Assembly (NCBI GenBank): GCA_011050685.1
Contig: DRFF01000134.1
Coordinates: 1-52,417 of the forward strand
DNA from: Aurantimonas coralicida
Lineage (GTDB): Bacteria; Pseudomonadota; Alphaproteobacteria; Rhizobiales; Rhizobiaceae
Direction of reading: 5' to 3'
DNA length: 52,417 nt
The position numbers and the translations under genes were made by a program. The notes under the pieces are model-generated. The model made no database searches and was not told the DNA's origin. It saw only the letters and a list, made by a program, of their open reading frames with translations. Positions 9,915 through 17,990 of the stretch are shown in pieces (position 1 is the stretch's first letter; each line of letters begins with the position of its first letter).

Positions 9915-9965
9915 GGAGTGGCTAGGGAGAGCCTTCTACGACTTTAGCGGCTCATCAGCCACTCC
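9915..9965. other. Nested stem-loop
   Basis: GGAGTGGCT (9915-9923) pairs with AGCCACTCC (9957-9965). Inside, GAGCC (9929-9933) pairs with GGCTC (9949-9953). The asymmetric internal loop is 5 nt on one side and 3 nt on the other, and the apical loop is 15 nt. There is no adjacent T-run, so it is not an obvious terminator. Confidence 0.5.
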
Positions 9966-9989
9966 CGGAGACCTGTCAGTGAGCAGCCG

Positions 9990-10052
9990 CTACGCGGGGA
10001 CCCGAACATCAGCCCCGGCGGTTGTCGCGGCATCGTACATAGGTGGTTCCAT
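9990..10052 (-). CDS. Possible 20-residue peptide
   Basis: The minus strand has GGGGAGG 6 nt before ATG 10052, followed by 20 codons (MEPPMYDAATTAGADVRVPA) and TAG. The ribosome site is as good as any in the window, but the peptide has no recognisable family, signal or membrane segment. The nested stem-loop 25 bp beyond the stop lies downstream in the same direction. It could be a leader peptide or chance. Confidence 0.25.
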   Translation of the reverse strand: MEPPMYDAATTAGADVRVPA

Positions 10053-10248
10053 GGAGACCTCCCCGGCGTCTTATACGCAAGGAAAGACTACGCCCGCACC
10101 TCGCGGCGTCAAGGGAATTTTTCGTCGTTCTGCGCCAACCCGCCACGGCCGATCGTGATGGCGCCGCGATCCCGCACTCCGGCGCCACATCGCACCATTG
10201 GCGAAGGAACGGCCCTCGACCGCGTCGCCGTGGCTGCCAAAATTGCAG

Positions 10249-10272
10249 CGCATCCCCCATTTGAGGGATGCG
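10249..10272. other. Short hairpin
   Basis: CGCATCCC (10249-10256) pairs perfectly with GGGATGCG (10265-10272) around an 8-nt loop. It lies 64 bp before the larger terminator-like hairpin. Function unknown. Confidence 0.4.
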
Positions 10273-10335
10273 ACAAAACCATGTCGGTCGTAAAAGAGAG
10301 AAGTTCTTCGAGAGGTCATCGACCCCGCGAAAAAC

Positions 10336-10388
10336 TCATCGCTCGCCGTCAACTGCCCCAATAAGCGGCGAGCGATGATTTTGATTTG
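10336..10388. terminator. Bidirectional intrinsic terminator candidate
   Basis: TCATCGCTCGCCG (10336-10348) is perfectly complementary to CGGCGAGCGATGA (10366-10378), loop 17 nt. TTTTGATTT follows on the plus strand, and AAAAA precedes the left arm, giving a T-run on the minus strand too. No annotated gene ends here, so it points to an unannotated transcript. Confidence 0.65.
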
Positions 10389-10641
10389 TGGGTCCGCTCC
10401 CGATGGCCGGCCGGGCTCGCCGCCCACCGGCAATGCTCGCGCTCCGATACACATTCAACGACGGCCGCAGCTTCTGGCGAGCGTTGGCGTTCCGGACCGG
10501 CTCGCCAGCGTCAGATCATGCGACCGTGAATTGTCGGGCCGCCCGGCGACGCGTAGGATCGCGGCACCGGATTGTCCGGCAGGGGGGCTGGGTTCCCATC
10601 GCGTTGCGCCTGGCCCCTCCCGACAAGGGAGGTCCGTCGAG

Positions 10642-10884
10642 ATGAAATTCCTCGTTCTTGCCACGGCGGCGGCGATCGGCTTTGCCGCCCCGGCCTTCGC
10701 ATTCCAGTGTCCCGCCGACATCGCGACCATCGATCAGGCGCTGGCGACCAAGCCGGTGAGCGACGCCGACCGCGCCAAGGTCAACGCGCTCCGTCAAGAG
10801 GGCGCACGACTGCATGCGGCCGGCTCGCACGCGCAATCGGTGCAAAAGCTCGCGCAAGCGAAGCAGATCCTGGGCGTCCGTTAG
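10642..10884 (+). CDS. Small exported protein of unknown function
   Basis: An 80-residue protein with a clear signal peptide (MKFLVLATAAAIGFAAPAFA) leaving a mature part of about 60 residues. The mature part starts FQCPADIATIDQAL and is helical, with one Cys. AAGGGAGG lies 9 nt before ATG 10642 and decides the start. I do not recognise a named family, although short helical exported proteins of this type occur in rhizobial genomes. The TAG stop overlaps RIME-like copy C. It stands alone; the next genes are on the other strand. Confidence 0.7.
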   Translation: MKFLVLATAAAIGFAAPAFAFQCPADIATIDQALATKPVSDADRAKVNALRQEGARLHAAGSHAQSVQKLAQAKQILGVR

Positions 10885-10986
10885 AGCGCCGTGCGTCCAT
10901 TCGGACGCACAAAGGACGCTCTACCGCTTTGATTGAGCATCGGAATGATCCAGAAACTGGATTCCACTTTTTGGTCCGATGCTCTG
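10881..10986 (-). repeat. RIME-like intergenic repeat, copy C (inverted orientation)
   Basis: The reverse complement of copy A. The right-half hairpin comes first (TTAGAGCG, then GTGCGTCC attc GGACGCAC), followed by GCATCGGA and TCCGATGC. Its end contributes the TAG stop of the small exported protein (10882-10884). Confidence 0.8.
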
Positions 10987-11114
10987 GAAACGAGCACGTC
11001 CGAATACGGGCGATCGCCCCGCGGAAAGAGCGGCGCGATACCCGCCATGATCGGAACCTGCGATCGCCTTTTTGAGGACGTTCGCCCGCCGGGCGTATCC
11101 GCCGCGCGTCCGCC

Positions 11115-11519
11115 TTACAGCGGTATCATCCGCTTGTGCTCCAGCCGCATGCCTTCCCGCAGCACTTCGATCGGTCCGGGAAACGCGATGACAAAGGCCA
11201 AATCGACATTCAGGAACCGCCGGCCGTCGGAGACGGTCTCATAGACCTGGATGTCGAGACCGTCGTCGTCCCCAAGGAAGTCCTTACGGACGAATTCCGC
11301 GATCGTGGCCTTGTCCGTCACGTGCTTGACGAGCACGAAGCGCTGCACGTTGTTGGCGGCATGTTTCAGGTCATTGTCGAGGTAGCCGACATAGCCGAAG
11401 CCAAACAGGCCGAACACCATCAGGAAGAACGGTACGCTCACCGCCGCGAACTCGATCGAGGTGGTCCCTTGCCGACCCTCGAGGAAACGCCTGACTGGTC
11501 CGACCCGCATCCGGGTCAT
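11115..11519 (-). CDS. TadE-like pilus assembly protein (distal)
   Basis: A 134-residue protein with the TadE hallmark: a short basic N-terminus, then GTTSIEFAAVSVPFFLMVFGLFGFGYVGYL as a single membrane helix with the conserved Glu, and a periplasmic remainder. TadE-like proteins are pseudopilin-type components of Flp/Tad secretion systems. ATG 11519 overlaps the previous gene's stop (ATGA). It is last in a three-gene minus-strand unit. It lacks the cysteine pair of its neighbour. Confidence 0.8.
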   Translation of the reverse strand: MTRMRVGPVRRFLEGRQGTTSIEFAAVSVPFFLMVFGLFGFGYVGYLDNDLKHAANNVQRFVLVKHVTDKATIAEFVRKDFLGDDDGLDIQVYETVSDGRRFLNVDLAFVIAFPGPIEVLREGMRLEHKRMIPL

Positions 11520-12001
11520 TGAACCTTCACATCGATCTGAGCGCCAAGGTCGACCGCTCCGGCGGTAAAGGTATCGATCCGGTATGAGCCGGCCAGGCGG
11601 AGCCACTTCTCCGGACCGGCGCAAGCCGTCTCGCCGCGCCCACCCACCTGCATGACGCCGCTTTCGAAACATGCTTCCGTCGGCTGCACCTCGAACTGCA
11701 TGACTTCGGTTTTCGAGGCGGACGTCGCCTCGGGAGAATCGTCCGAGGAAAACGTGGTGATTGTCGCAGAATAGCCGTTCTGATTGAGAAATTCGGCCAC
11801 GCCCTCGGCATCGTCCCCCAGCCGGATGGCGCCCTCGACGGCAATGCGAAGGGCGTCGTCGAGCGAGGCTTGCGCCTCGAAGCGAAGCGCGTAGTCGGCG
11901 GTTCCGATCGCCGCGATCGCGAACAACGGCGCCAGAATCGCGAACTCCAGCGCGGCGATCCCGGACTCGTTTCCGCGAAAGCGTTTCGGGCGGAATGCCA
12001 T
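11516..12001 (-). CDS. TadE-like pilus assembly protein (proximal)
   Basis: A 161-residue single-helix protein with the motif GIAALEFAILAPLFAIAAIGTADYALRF near the N-terminus and a periplasmic part with two Cys, typical of TadE/TadF pseudopilins. The start is taken as ATG 12001 (MAFRPKR), 2 nt after the upstream stop and probably coupled to it. ATG 12019 would overlap the upstream gene. The ribosome site is weak either way. It probably works with the neighbouring TadG-like and TadE-like proteins. Confidence 0.78.
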   Translation of the reverse strand: MAFRPKRFRGNESGIAALEFAILAPLFAIAAIGTADYALRFEAQASLDDALRIAVEGAIRLGDDAEGVAEFLNQNGYSATITTFSSDDSPEATSASKTEVMQFEVQPTEACFESGVMQVGGRGETACAGPEKWLRLAGSYRIDTFTAGAVDLGAQIDVKVQ

Positions 12002-12003
12002 CG

Positions 12004-13212
12004 CTAGTCCGTGATCCATGCTGATCGGTTGACGACCAGGTCGCTCTGTCCCTCGCCGCCACCGACGCAGGTGCTGTCGAAGAAGCTCGAGCCCTTGTAG
12101 GCGATCGACCCACCGATGATCCGCGTGCAGCTGGCAACGCTGGTGGCATTGCCGTTGATCTTCACCTCGGACGAAGGGAAATAGATGATCCCCGACAGCG
12201 CCACGTCGGCCGTGCCGTTGTGCGTGAAGCCGCCGCTATCGCGGCCGAACAGCAGGATATCCTTGAGTGGCCCGGTCTTCGGGGCCGTCAGCTCGACCCG
12301 GGCATGACCGTTGATGGAGAGGCTGGCGTTCTTCTCGAAGACCAGCGTCACCCCGTCGCCAGTGACCTCGGTGCCAGAATTCAGCTTGAGATCGCTGGAA
12401 AACACGTAGGTGCCGGGCTTGAGGCGCACGGTTCCTGAAAAATCCGAGGCCGAGCAGCGGCCTGGGCTAAAGGTTTTAACGGAGTTCTTCCTGGCGCCGG
12501 ATACGGTCGCCGAGCATGTTCCCGTCACCATCGGCGTAGCCACGAAAGCCAGCGGGTCGGGGATCGGGGCGATGCCAGTCTGCTCTGCCTCGCACGCCGT
12601 CTGGTCCGGGTTCACGCCCTGGATACCGCCGACGGTGACCAGACATTCCATATCGAGCGAGGCGGAGCCGAATCGGTAGATCGAGTTCGTCGCGCGCGAA
12701 TTCGACGCGGCGACGCAGTTGCGCAGACGCACCTGACCGTTACCGCCGAACGACAAAGCCGGCCCAGTTTGATTGAGCGCGACGAGGCAGGCGGAGGAGC
12801 CAGCGGTGGCTTCCGCCACCGCGCTCTTGGCGATGTCGATGTCCGCATTTCCGAAAACCAGCGAGAAATAGCGCTGCTGCTTTTCGGAAATGCGGACATT
12901 GGTCTTGCCGGCGGCATCGAAATCGACATCAACCGTGACAGTATCGGCCGGAAACCCCGCCAGAATGGCTTGCGCGCCGGCACGTTGCCGCACTGTGTCG
13001 AGACCGACACCGTCTTTCCTGAGCAGGGCAGAGGAATAGGCGACGGCGTCGGTCACCGTCGTGAGCTTCACCTGCCGGGCGCGCCACATCGAGGCTTCCA
13101 CGCCAATGGCCATCATGCCGACCGCCGCGGGCAGCACCAGCGCCCCGATGATGGCAATGGTGCCATCCCGGTTCCCGGCAAAGCGTCGGATCAGTCCGCG
13201 CAGCGGCTTCAC
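12004..13212 (-). CDS. TadG-like pilus assembly protein
   Basis: A 402-residue protein. The N-terminal 50 residues match the TadG/TadE-like helix (GTIAIIGALVLPAAVGMMAIGVEASMW). The rest is extracytoplasmic, with eight or so Cys and a repetitive beta-rich C-terminal half (LKPGTYVFSSDLKLNSG, LSINGHARVELTA) suggesting a beta-helix. There is no clear von Willebrand domain as in some TadG. GTG 13212 has AGGAG 6 nt upstream. It heads a three-gene unit. No CpaF, TadBC, secretin or prepilin gene is nearby, so the remaining machinery must be elsewhere. Confidence 0.78.
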   Translation of the reverse strand: MKPLRGLIRRFAGNRDGTIAIIGALVLPAAVGMMAIGVEASMWRARQVKLTTVTDAVAYSSALLRKDGVGLDTVRQRAGAQAILAGFPADTVTVDVDFDAAGKTNVRISEKQQRYFSLVFGNADIDIAKSAVAEATAGSSACLVALNQTGPALSFGGNGQVRLRNCVAASNSRATNSIYRFGSASLDMECLVTVGGIQGVNPDQTACEAEQTGIAPIPDPLAFVATPMVTGTCSATVSGARKNSVKTFSPGRCSASDFSGTVRLKPGTYVFSSDLKLNSGTEVTGDGVTLVFEKNASLSINGHARVELTAPKTGPLKDILLFGRDSGGFTHNGTADVALSGIIYFPSSEVKINGNATSVASCTRIIGGSIAYKGSSFFDSTCVGGGEGQSDLVVNRSAWITD

Positions 13213-13502
13213 GCCTATCTCCTGTTTAAATTCAATTCCTTAGCGTGCCAGCAAATTCCTTCCACTCCGTTGACAGAAAGAGTGACATTTCACCGCAGGG
13301 CATGGAGCCAGCGTTTAATCGCCCGCCGCCGCAGCCGCCACCCCCTTGGCGCCAGCGGTCTACCAGCCGCCAAAGCGGAAGCAGCGACGAGCCACGCCAA
13401 GGCATCCGTGTGGCTTTGTCGGACCCGCCGGCCGTTTTTGGCTGAGCCTGGAAGTCTGGAACTGATGGGGCAGTGGCTGCGGACGCTGGTCGAGAACGGC
13501 CG

Positions 13503-15761
13503 TCAGCCGCCGAACAAACGCCGGAACAACGAACTGTCGCTTGCTCGGCCGGGATTGACGCGGCCTTCCACCGTCACGCCCGGCGGCGGCGGTCCGTCAT
13601 AAATGACGACACCCTGCCCGCCGACGTCGGCGGGCGGAAGCGGCGCGCCGGCCTGATTGTAATATTGATCCTCGCCGGCCGGCATCTCGGAATCGTAATA
13701 GCGGTCCTCACCATAACCACTGTCCGCGGTGAGCGGTGCTTCCGCCTCGCCGATCCGGTAGTCGCCGGGCAGCGGCACGGCCGGCAAGCCTTCATGGGCG
13801 GCGGTCATGAAATCGTGCCAGGCCTGCGCGGGCAACGACCCGCCGGTGACCTTCTGCATCTTGGCGCCGTTGTCGTTGCCGAGCCAGACGCCGGTCGTCA
13901 AATTAGCCGTGTAGCCGAGGAACCATGCGTCCTTGTAATCCTGGGTCGTACCGGTCTTGCCGGCGGCCTGCCATCCCTCGATCGCCGCCTTGCGGCCGGT
14001 GCCGCCGGTGACGACGCGGGTGAGCATCGCGTTCATCATCCCGACAATGTCGGCGGAGACGATGATCGGCGGAACCTCGGCGCCGCGCTCCCATAGCACT
14101 TTGCCGCTCTCCGTGGTGATGCGGTTGACGAGGTGCGGAGTCGCCCGATAGCCGCCATTAGCGAAGGGCGCAAAGGCGCCGGTGAGTTCCAGCAGCGAGA
14201 CTTCCGAGGTTCCGAGCGCGATCGAGGCATTGTCGACCATCGGCGACTCGATACCCATGCGCTTGGCTGTCTCGATCACCGCCGGAGCGCCGACATTGTC
14301 CACCAGCCGCGCCGCGACCGTGTTCAGCGACTGGCGGAGCGCGTCGGCGACGGTGACCGGGCCACGATAGCGATTGTCGTAGTTCTGGGGCGTCCAATTG
14401 CCGATCTGGACCGGCGCGTCGTCGATCACCGTCTCGGGACGCCAGCCGTTTTCAAGCGCCGTTTCATAGACGAAGGGCTTGAACGATGAGCCCGGCTGCC
14501 GCTTGGCGTCGACGGCGCGGTTGAACTGGCTCTGGGCGTAGTCGCGGCCACCGACCATGGCGCGGATCGCGCCGGTGCCGTCGACGGCGACGAGCGCGCC
14601 TTGCGAGACATTCTGCTTGGCGCCGTCGACGGTCTGACGGATGACCTTCTCGGCAGTCCTTTCGAGTCCGAGATCGATCGTCGTCTCGGCGATGACGTCC
14701 TCGGTCACGTCACCAACGAGATCGCGAATGTCCCGCATGACGAGGTCGGCGGCATAGTGCTCGGCGCCGGTCCAGTAGCTCTTGGCGGTGGTCGGCTGCT
14801 GCGCCTTGGCGGCCGCATATTCGGCCTCGCCGATGAAGCCCGCCGAGCGCATCGCCCCCAGCACCACCTCGGCGCGCGCCTTGGCTGCAGCCGGATCGCG
14901 GGCGGGCGACAGACGCGACGGCGCCTTCAACAGCCCGGCGAGAAGCGCCGCCTCACCCAGATCGACCTCGGAAGCCGTTTTGTTGAAATAGCGCCGCGCG
15001 GCCGCCTCGACGCCGGTCGCGCCCGAGCCGAAATAGACCCGGTTGAGGTACATTTCGAGGATTTGGTTCTTGGTGAACTTGGTCTCCAGCCACAGCGCCA
15101 GGATCGCCTCCTGGATCTTGCGCTGAATGGTCTGTTCCGGATTCAGGAAGATGTTCTTGGCCAGCTGCTGGGTCAGGGTGGAGCCGCCCTGCACCGTTTC
15201 GCCCGCCGCCAAATTCTCGTTGAAGGCGCGGACGATACCGACCGGGTCGATGCCCCAATGCTCGTAGAAGCGCCGATCCTCGATGGCGATCACCGCCTGC
15301 GGGATATACGGACTGACTTCGTCGAGCGAGACCGCCTTGCCGCCGGTCAGGCCGCGATTGGCCATAAGTTCGCCGCCGACCGAAACGATTTTGACGTTCG
15401 GCGGGCGATCCGGGATCGCCCAGGCTTCCTGCGGCAGCTTGACGGCGAAATACCCGACCACCGCGGCGACCGCGAGACCGCCGACGAGGCCGAGCATCAG
15501 GAACAGCCGGAAGATGTGGCCGAGGAAGCCGCGCCGGCGCCGTCCGCCTCCCGATCCGCCGGAACCACCGCCTTTCGACCGCCGCGCGGTCGAAGCCGGC
15601 TTGGCCGTGCGGGTTTTGGCACGGGTGGACTTGTCGCGAAGCTTGCGGCGCGCGTCGTTGGTCGCCATCGGCACGGCTCTGTCGTCGGCGCTGACGTGGA
15701 AATCGTCGTCGCCTTCCGGCCCGTCGAAGGTCGGTTCGATACGCTCGTGCCGTCGTGCCAT
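13503..15761 (-). CDS. Class A penicillin-binding protein 1A (bifunctional transglycosylase/transpeptidase)
   Basis: A 752-residue inner-membrane protein. It has an unusually basic Gly/Ser/Lys-rich cytoplasmic N-terminus (1-80), one membrane helix (about 84-106), a GT51 glycosyltransferase (catalytic Glu161 in EDRRFYEHWGID, GGSTLTQQLAKN) and a transpeptidase with SSFK at 425-428, SLN at 478-480 and KTG at 602-604. The acidic, Tyr/Pro-rich C-terminal 80 residues are probably disordered. It polymerises and crosslinks peptidoglycan. A TTAA-N7-TTAA site about 100 bp upstream suggests control by the cell-cycle regulator CtrA. Confidence 0.93.
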   Translation of the reverse strand: MARRHERIEPTFDGPEGDDDFHVSADDRAVPMATNDARRKLRDKSTRAKTRTAKPASTARRSKGGGSGGSGGGRRRRGFLGHIFRLFLMLGLVGGLAVAAVVGYFAVKLPQEAWAIPDRPPNVKIVSVGGELMANRGLTGGKAVSLDEVSPYIPQAVIAIEDRRFYEHWGIDPVGIVRAFNENLAAGETVQGGSTLTQQLAKNIFLNPEQTIQRKIQEAILALWLETKFTKNQILEMYLNRVYFGSGATGVEAAARRYFNKTASEVDLGEAALLAGLLKAPSRLSPARDPAAAKARAEVVLGAMRSAGFIGEAEYAAAKAQQPTTAKSYWTGAEHYAADLVMRDIRDLVGDVTEDVIAETTIDLGLERTAEKVIRQTVDGAKQNVSQGALVAVDGTGAIRAMVGGRDYAQSQFNRAVDAKRQPGSSFKPFVYETALENGWRPETVIDDAPVQIGNWTPQNYDNRYRGPVTVADALRQSLNTVAARLVDNVGAPAVIETAKRMGIESPMVDNASIALGTSEVSLLELTGAFAPFANGGYRATPHLVNRITTESGKVLWERGAEVPPIIVSADIVGMMNAMLTRVVTGGTGRKAAIEGWQAAGKTGTTQDYKDAWFLGYTANLTTGVWLGNDNGAKMQKVTGGSLPAQAWHDFMTAAHEGLPAVPLPGDYRIGEAEAPLTADSGYGEDRYYDSEMPAGEDQYYNQAGAPLPPADVGGQGVVIYDGPPPPGVTVEGRVNPGRASDSSLFRRLFGG

Positions 15762-15859
15762 TTAGCCCAAAGCCCTTTCGGCGAAGAGCATGCCGCCACG
15801 GCGACGGCCCACCCTCAATCATCCCCTTACCAGCGGGAATGCAGTCTAATTGCGGCGAT

Positions 15860-15874
15860 TTAACGGGGCGTTAA
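15860..15874. promoter_or_regulatory. CtrA-type site upstream of the PBP gene
   Basis: TTAACGGGGCGTTAA matches the alphaproteobacterial CtrA consensus TTAA-N7-TTAA exactly and is nearly palindromic. It is 99 bp upstream of the PBP start codon, a normal promoter-proximal distance. Such a site is rare by chance in DNA of this GC content. Confidence 0.6.
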
Positions 15875-15921
15875 GCAATTGAAGGCGGGCTCGGGCGCCA
15901 GCGTCGGCGTCCCGGAACCTT

Positions 15922-16025
15922 GGAGCATCGAACCGAAAACGGAATCCGGATTTTGGATCATTCCGACGCCCAATCAAACTGTTAGAGCGTCCTTCGTGCG
16001 TCCGAATGGACGCACGACGCTTTAG
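15922..16025 (+). repeat. RIME-like intergenic repeat, copy D
   Basis: Two hairpins as in copy A. The first is imperfect (GAGCATCGAA against TTCCGACGC). The second is perfect (GTGCGTCC gaat GGACGCAC). The right end reads CGCTTTAG, and its TTA is the stop codon of the MipA/OmpV gene on the minus strand. Confidence 0.8.
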
Positions 16026-16855
16026 AACAGGTCGAGCGAGAAGCGGCGCGAGATGCCGAGACCGAAGGTGTACTGGTTCTCATCGCCGGCTTTGACGATC
16101 GGCGAATCCTTGGCGTCGCCGACCAACCGCTCATAGGAGGCGTCGGCATTGAGGAACCAGTCGGGGACCACCTCGTAGCGCGCCGAGGCCGCGACGCCGA
16201 CGCTCTTGAATCCGCCTTCGGGCGCATAGGTGGTGAACCGGCCGCCGGAGGCAAAGGCTTCCGACGTCGTGACCCCGAAATAGGCGTCCATATAGTCGCT
16301 GGAGGCAAAGCTCGCGGTCGGACCCGCCTTGAGGATGATCCGCTCGGTCGGCCGCACGATCAGATTGGCGCCGATGTCACCGACGAGGCCCTCGCCGCCA
16401 CCGAAGGCGTAGCGCGCAGCGCCATAGATCTCGGCGTTCTCCCATTCATAGCTGGCCTTGAGGCCCAGCTCGTAGGTGGCGTCGACATCGTTCAGTCCGG
16501 TGAGTTCGGGGAAATCGGAGGCTTTGCGCTCGCCGGTGTAACCGAAGGACGGACCGATCGAGAAACCGCGACCATCCTTGCCACCGAAGGCGCCGATGCC
16601 GGGAATGCTCAGATATTCGATACTGACGATCGGCACCGGCGTGATCTGATATTCGTTCGAGCCTTCGTATTCCGGCGAGACGAAGCCGGAAATGCCGAGT
16701 TCGAAGACGAAGTCCGCGTCGCCATAGTCATAGGCGGACGGGGCCAGCGGCGCCGGGTTCGGATCGTAGGGGCCGGCGACGTGGTCGGCGGCCGTGGCGG
16801 CGAGGCTCGAGCCGAAAACAAGGGCGAGCGCCAGGGCGCCGATACGCACGATCAT
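16022..16855 (-). CDS. MipA/OmpV family outer-membrane protein
   Basis: A 277-residue protein with a signal peptide (MIVRIGALALALVFGSSLAA). Its alternating beta-strand pattern is typical of MipA/OmpV barrels (FVFELGISGFVSPEYEGS, GFSIGPSFGYTGER), and it ends in Phe, as outer-membrane barrels do for BAM recognition. Members scaffold peptidoglycan enzymes (MipA) or act as porins; the role here is not certain. ATG 16855 gives a clean signal peptide with GGAG upstream; an ATG 30 nt earlier would spoil it. It is next to the PBP gene but separated from it by a RIME-like repeat. Confidence 0.85.
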   Translation of the reverse strand: MIVRIGALALALVFGSSLAATAADHVAGPYDPNPAPLAPSAYDYGDADFVFELGISGFVSPEYEGSNEYQITPVPIVSIEYLSIPGIGAFGGKDGRGFSIGPSFGYTGERKASDFPELTGLNDVDATYELGLKASYEWENAEIYGAARYAFGGGEGLVGDIGANLIVRPTERIILKAGPTASFASSDYMDAYFGVTTSEAFASGGRFTTYAPEGGFKSVGVAASARYEVVPDWFLNADASYERLVGDAKDSPIVKAGDENQYTFGLGISRRFSLDLF

Positions 16856-17149
16856 GTCCTGATACTCCAGCCATTCGCACCTCATTCCGCCGCTTGGCGC
16901 CGGGCACGTTATGCCCCTCGTTCATACCGGATATCCGGCGATCGGCAATGATTTTGAGCCGGTTTCACGCGTCCCGGCGCGGTTTCCGCCGCCGCCGTTG
17001 CAGGACAACCACAGCGGCGCAATGCCGCGCCAAACATTACCAAAGTTAAAAGCAGTTCATGAAGCAGAATTCATGCAACAGAACAATACCTGCGCAGGTT
17101 ATTGGAATGTCGGAGGTCGTGAGCCCCGATTTACTTGGGAGTATCCAAA

Positions 17150-17815
17150 ATGAACCGTGCATCTCGCATGGCGGTGCTTGGCGCCGCTGCATCCTTGGTC
17201 ATGACCGCTGGGACGACCATGGCCGCCAACTATGGTGCCACCGCGCAAGCGGCGCCCCATGCGCAACCCATGAAAGTGGCCGCCTCCTCGGCGGCGAAGG
17301 GCGCGACCGCAAGCCGCGCCGCCGCGACAAGCAAGCTTCCGACGGTCGGCGGCGCCCAGATGGACCCGACTAAGACCATCGTCGAAAATGCGTCCGCCGC
17401 CAAGGACCTGACAAGGCTGGTTTCGGCGGTCAAGGAAGCGGATCTGGCAACCACCCTTTCGGGCAAGGGTCCATTCACCGTCTTCGCGCCGACCGACGAC
17501 GCCTTTGCCAAGCTTCCGAAGGCAACGGTCGCCGACCTCATGAAGCCGGCGAAAAAGGCAGAGCTGAAGAAGATCCTCACCTATCACGTCGTGCCCGGCG
17601 ATATCACCGCCACGGAATTGAAGGCCGACCTGAAAAAGGGCAACGGGACCGCAACCTTCACGACGGTCGAGGGCGCCAAGCTGACCATTCACGAAAAGGG
17701 TGGTCAGCTGACCATCGTCGACGCCAAGGGCAACAGCGCGGCGATCCAGCAGCAGGACGTTCCGCAGTCGAACGGCACCGTCTATGTCATCGGCTCGGTG
17801 CTGATGCCGTCATAA
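17150..17815 (+). CDS. Exported fasciclin-domain protein
   Basis: A 221-residue protein: a signal peptide (to about MAANYG), an Ala-rich linker of about 45 residues, then one FAS1 domain (about 75-221) with the family blocks KGPFTVFAPTDDAFAKLP, LTYHVVPGDI and NGTVYVIGSVLMP. Such proteins are periplasmic or secreted adhesion-type proteins; in rhizobia some affect symbiosis or surface traits. GGGAG 8 nt before ATG 17150 sets the start. A strong intrinsic terminator follows, so it is monocistronic. Confidence 0.88.
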   Translation: MNRASRMAVLGAAASLVMTAGTTMAANYGATAQAAPHAQPMKVAASSAAKGATASRAAATSKLPTVGGAQMDPTKTIVENASAAKDLTRLVSAVKEADLATTLSGKGPFTVFAPTDDAFAKLPKATVADLMKPAKKAELKKILTYHVVPGDITATELKADLKKGNGTATFTTVEGAKLTIHEKGGQLTIVDAKGNSAAIQQQDVPQSNGTVYVIGSVLMPS

Positions 17816-17873
17816 ACCGGATGGCGATCCGCCGGTCGGGTCGCGTCCGGTCAATCGCCTTCCCGCAATGAAG

Positions 17874-17916
17874 GAAGGGCGCGGCAGCCCCCTCGGCGCC
17901 GCGCCCTTCATCTGTT
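17874..17916 (+). terminator. Intrinsic terminator of the fasciclin gene
   Basis: GAAGGGCGCGGC (17874-17885) pairs with GCCGCGCCCTTC (17898-17909), loop 12 nt, followed by ATCTGTTT on the plus strand. Confidence 0.7.
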
Positions 17917-17990
17917 TCCCGCTCGTCACATGGAGCGATGCGCTCCGCGACTGCGGTATCCCCGTGATCGATAAAGTTATCCGCGATCGG

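Larger units (their letters stand above)
9842..10641. other. 800-bp region without a recognisable gene, rich in stem-loops
   Basis: No frame here resembles a known protein. The region holds a nested stem-loop (9915-9965), a 20-codon minus-strand frame with a strong ribosome site (9990-10052), an 8-bp hairpin (10249-10272) and a perfect 13-bp bidirectional terminator-like hairpin (10336-10388). This suggests one or more small transcripts, or a decayed gene. The last 250 bp lead into the small exported protein gene. Confidence 0.5.

Noticed and set aside
9949-9965. CTGATGAG on the minus strand inside the nested stem-loop, resembling the start of a hammerhead ribozyme core
   Set aside because: The matching GAAA box and a third helix are missing; the element folds as a simple two-segment hairpin.
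10071-10454. A 127-codon minus-strand frame in the gene-poor region
   Set aside because: No family resemblance, no ribosome site, and it crosses the perfect terminator-like hairpin at 10336-10388.
13265-13300. A perfect TTGACA near 13270 as a promoter in the gap between the TadG and PBP genes
   Set aside because: No -10 box at 16-18 nt and no plus-strand gene follows.
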